Assembly (NCBI GenBank): GCA_002414705.1
Contig: DIAL01000127.1
Span: 59,428-65,414 of the forward strand
Length of the DNA: 5,987 nt
Source: Flavobacteriaceae bacterium UBA5079
GTDB lineage: Bacteria > Bacteroidota > Bacteroidia > Flavobacteriales > Flavobacteriaceae
Direction: 5' to 3'
The notes under the pieces are model-generated. The model did no database searches and was not told where the DNA came from. It saw nothing but the letters and a program-made list of their open reading frames with translations. Below, piece after piece: positions 5,351 to 5,987 of the stretch. Position 1 is the stretch's first letter. Every line of letters begins with the position of its first letter. The position numbers and the translations under genes were made by a program.

Positions 5351-5987
5351 ATGAATAAACTAATCGTTGCCGTTTCCCTACTCTTTTTTACAATCTTCAA
5401 TATAACTGCACAAAACAAAGAAGTTACCATTACTGGAAAAGTTTTTGAAAAAGCAACCAATGCACCTTTAGAATATGCCACTGTAGCCTTTGTAAACAAA
5501 GCAGAAAATAGTATTGTAACAGGTGGTATAACAACAGAAACTGGTGCTTTTAGTATTCCTATTCCTAGCGGAACTTATGATGTTACCGTTGAGTTTATAG
5601 GTTTTGATAAATTAACAATTTCAAATCAAACCTTTACAACAGATAAAGATTTAGGTACTATTGGTTTAGCTGAAAACGCGCAAGCACTAGATGAAGTTTC
5701 TATTATAGCGGAAAAAACAACTGTTGATATTCGTTTAGATAAAAAAATATATAATGTTGGTCAGGATTTAACGGTAAGTGGTGGAACTGTGAGTGATGTT
5801 TTAGACAATGTACCTTCGGTTTCTGTAGATGTAGAAGGAAATGTATCCTTACGTGGTAATGATAATGTTACCATATTAATTAACGGAAAGCCATCTGGAT
5901 TGGTTGGTTTAAATTCAACTGAAGCATTACGTCAATTACCAGCAGAATCTATTGAGCGTGTTGAAGTTATTACATCGCCTTCTGCCA
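5351..5987 (+). CDS. TonB-dependent outer-membrane receptor, N-terminal part (truncated by window edge)
   Basis: The frame is open from ATG 5351 to the right edge, giving 212 residues and one extra base. Residues 1-20 form a signal peptide (a short basic start, a hydrophobic LIVAVSLLFFTIF core, then ITA before Gln21), so the protein is exported. Residues about 26-108 form a carboxypeptidase-regulatory-like beta-sandwich (ITGKVFEKATNAPLEYATV, then ETGAFSIPIPSGTYDVTVEF), typical of Bacteroidota receptors. LDEVSIIAE (113-121) sits where the TonB-box-like segment lies in this class. The plug domain begins near 130 and shows VSDVLDNVPSVSVDVEGNVS, LRGNDNVTILINGKPSG (167-183) and LPAESIERVEVITSPSA. 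This pattern fits the outer-membrane beta-barrel family-3 receptors rather than SusC proper, and no SusD partner can be seen. The barrel lies outside the window, and the substrate cannot be inferred. It has its own likely promoter and follows a terminator. Confidence 0.9.
   Translation, partial: MNKLIVAVSLLFFTIFNITAQNKEVTITGKVFEKATNAPLEYATVAFVNKAENSIVTGGITTETGAFSIPIPSGTYDVTVEFIGFDKLTISNQTFTTDKDLGTIGLAENAQALDEVSIIAEKTTVDIRLDKKIYNVGQDLTVSGGTVSDVLDNVPSVSVDVEGNVSLRGNDNVTILINGKPSGLVGLNSTEALRQLPAESIERVEVITSPSA

Noticed and set aside
5317..5499. Minus-strand open frame over the start of the TonB receptor
   Set aside because: It overlaps the receptor's signal peptide and promoter in antisense. The plus-strand frame has a signal peptide and recognisable domains; this one has none.
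1..5987. Mobile element, CRISPR array, tRNA/rRNA, defence or biosynthetic system
   Set aside because: I found no terminal inverted repeats, transposase, regularly spaced repeats, cloverleaf genes or linked effector genes; the spacers are short and accounted for.

Overview
The window looks like an ordinary stretch of chromosome from a member of the Flavobacteriaceae (phylum Bacteroidota). The DNA is AT-rich. Upstream of several genes there are TAnnTTTG boxes, the Bacteroidota -7 promoter element. Start codons are preceded by A-rich leaders instead of Shine-Dalgarno sequences, and the last gene is a Bacteroidota-type TonB-dependent outer-membrane receptor. The genus cannot be fixed from this sequence alone.

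Layout, left to right. The left edge (1-106) is mostly non-coding but may hold the first ten codons of a minus-strand gene. A minus-strand S9A peptidase of the oligopeptidase B type (107-2164) follows, with a complete Ser-Asp-His triad and a probable TTG start. It is divergent from a small YbaB/EbfC nucleoid-associated protein gene (2239-2562, plus), and the two share a 74 bp spacer with interleaved promoter elements. Next, convergent with ybaB, is a PLP-dependent low-specificity threonine aldolase (2650-3678, minus). Divergent from it is prfB for peptide chain release factor 2 (3768-4878, plus), which contains the classic in-frame TGA and +1 programmed frameshift. Only its second part is visible as a simple open frame. 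Twenty bases after prfB comes a short ArsC/YfgD-like thioredoxin-fold protein (4899-5240), and this unit ends in a strong intrinsic terminator (5243-5277). The 5' part of a TonB-dependent receptor gene (5351 onward) then runs off the right edge.

The genes are mainly housekeeping: peptide degradation, nucleoid organisation, amino-acid metabolism, translation termination, redox/arsenate reduction and outer-membrane uptake. They do not form one pathway. I see no mobile element, CRISPR array, RNA gene, defence locus or biosynthetic cluster, and I do not think the window contains an undescribed multi-gene system. The points most worth a second look are the prfB frameshift site with a reduced stimulatory element, the changed S2-pocket position and TTG start of the oligopeptidase, and the compact divergent promoter between the peptidase and ybaB.
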